DNA of 64,000 bases from SAR202 cluster bacterium (GTDB taxonomy: Bacteria; Chloroflexota; Dehalococcoidia; UBA6926; VFHL01): positions 105,619 through 169,618 of the forward strand of contig VFHL01000005.1 in NCBI GenBank assembly GCA_009392005.1, given 5' to 3'. Both the position numbers and the translations under genes were made by a program. Position 1 is the stretch's first letter. The number at the start of each line of letters is the position of its first letter. The notes beneath the pieces are model-generated. The model was not told where the DNA came from, searched no databases, and worked only from the letters and a program-made list of their open reading frames with translations. Positions 63,121 through 64,000 of the stretch are shown in pieces.

Positions 63121-64000
<880 letters not shown>

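Overview
The window looks like a chromosomal segment of a free-living, aerobic, AT-leaning bacterium, with G+C in the mid-40s by eye. My best guess is a Chloroflexota lineage, possibly a marine SAR202/Dehalococcoidia-like one. This is inference from gene content: a caa3-type oxidase with a CtaA-CtaB fusion, a rhodanese-less ThiI, a fused AroK-AroB, CoA-ester chemistry like the 3-hydroxypropionate bi-cycle, and a 23S rRNA gene with no 5S gene after it. Nothing in the sequence fixes the taxon. I see no insertion sequence, prophage, CRISPR array, integrase or defence island. Nearly all of the window is dense core-type coding sequence.

Layout. 1-1804: 3' part of gltB. 1854-3481 (minus): small ribbon-helix-helix-like gene, thiI and tRNA-Asn. 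3678-9493 (plus): sbcC, hisS, an alpha/beta hydrolase and a 3-hydroxyisobutyrate-type dehydrogenase. 9530-10057 (minus): YfcE-like phosphodiesterase. 10174-18322 (minus): trmD, rplS, priA, def, cca, secD and secF, a compact translation and secretion operon. 18666-22139 (plus): cobalamin-dependent metH behind a long leader that can fold in alternative ways.

22419-32977 (plus) is the most distinctive block. Eleven co-directional genes encode two CitE/malyl-CoA-lyase-family proteins, a divergent SucC/SucD-type acid-CoA ligase, an odd one-cluster ferredoxin, an acyl-CoA dehydrogenase, a MaoC hydratase of the itaconyl/mesaconyl-CoA type, the catalytic subunit of methylmalonyl-CoA mutase, two tandem SDR reductases and a thiolase. 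Read together they resemble a module that interconverts C4/C5 dicarboxyl-CoA esters with acetyl-CoA, glyoxylate or pyruvate. It could serve itaconate/citramalate breakdown or part of a 3-hydroxypropionate-bi-cycle-like glyoxylate/propionyl-CoA assimilation route. I see no crotonase, crotonyl-CoA carboxylase/reductase or mutase small subunit in the window.

33155-40937 (plus) is a respiratory block: a small CoxII-like membrane hairpin protein, coxB with a fused cytochrome c domain, coxA, coxC, a subunit IV, a small membrane protein, ctaG and a ctaA-ctaB fusion for haem A synthesis. tRNA-Trp follows at 41069. 41188-44620 (minus) holds a cytidylyltransferase/aminotransferase pair, a DUF4395 membrane protein, a small Cys-containing protein and a SufT/MIP18-like Fe-S factor. 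An MFS transporter is at 44853-46064 (plus). 46106-57170 (minus) holds the shikimate genes aroKB, aroC and aroE with ruvX, then alaS, a small unknown gene and dnaE. 57370-62837 (plus) holds hflK, hflC, a small membrane protein and uvrA. The window ends with initiator tRNA-Met and the 3' third of a 23S rRNA gene, both on the minus strand.

Many ORF-track starts lie upstream of the likely true start. Where a Shine-Dalgarno sequence or family alignment supports a later start I have used it and said so.
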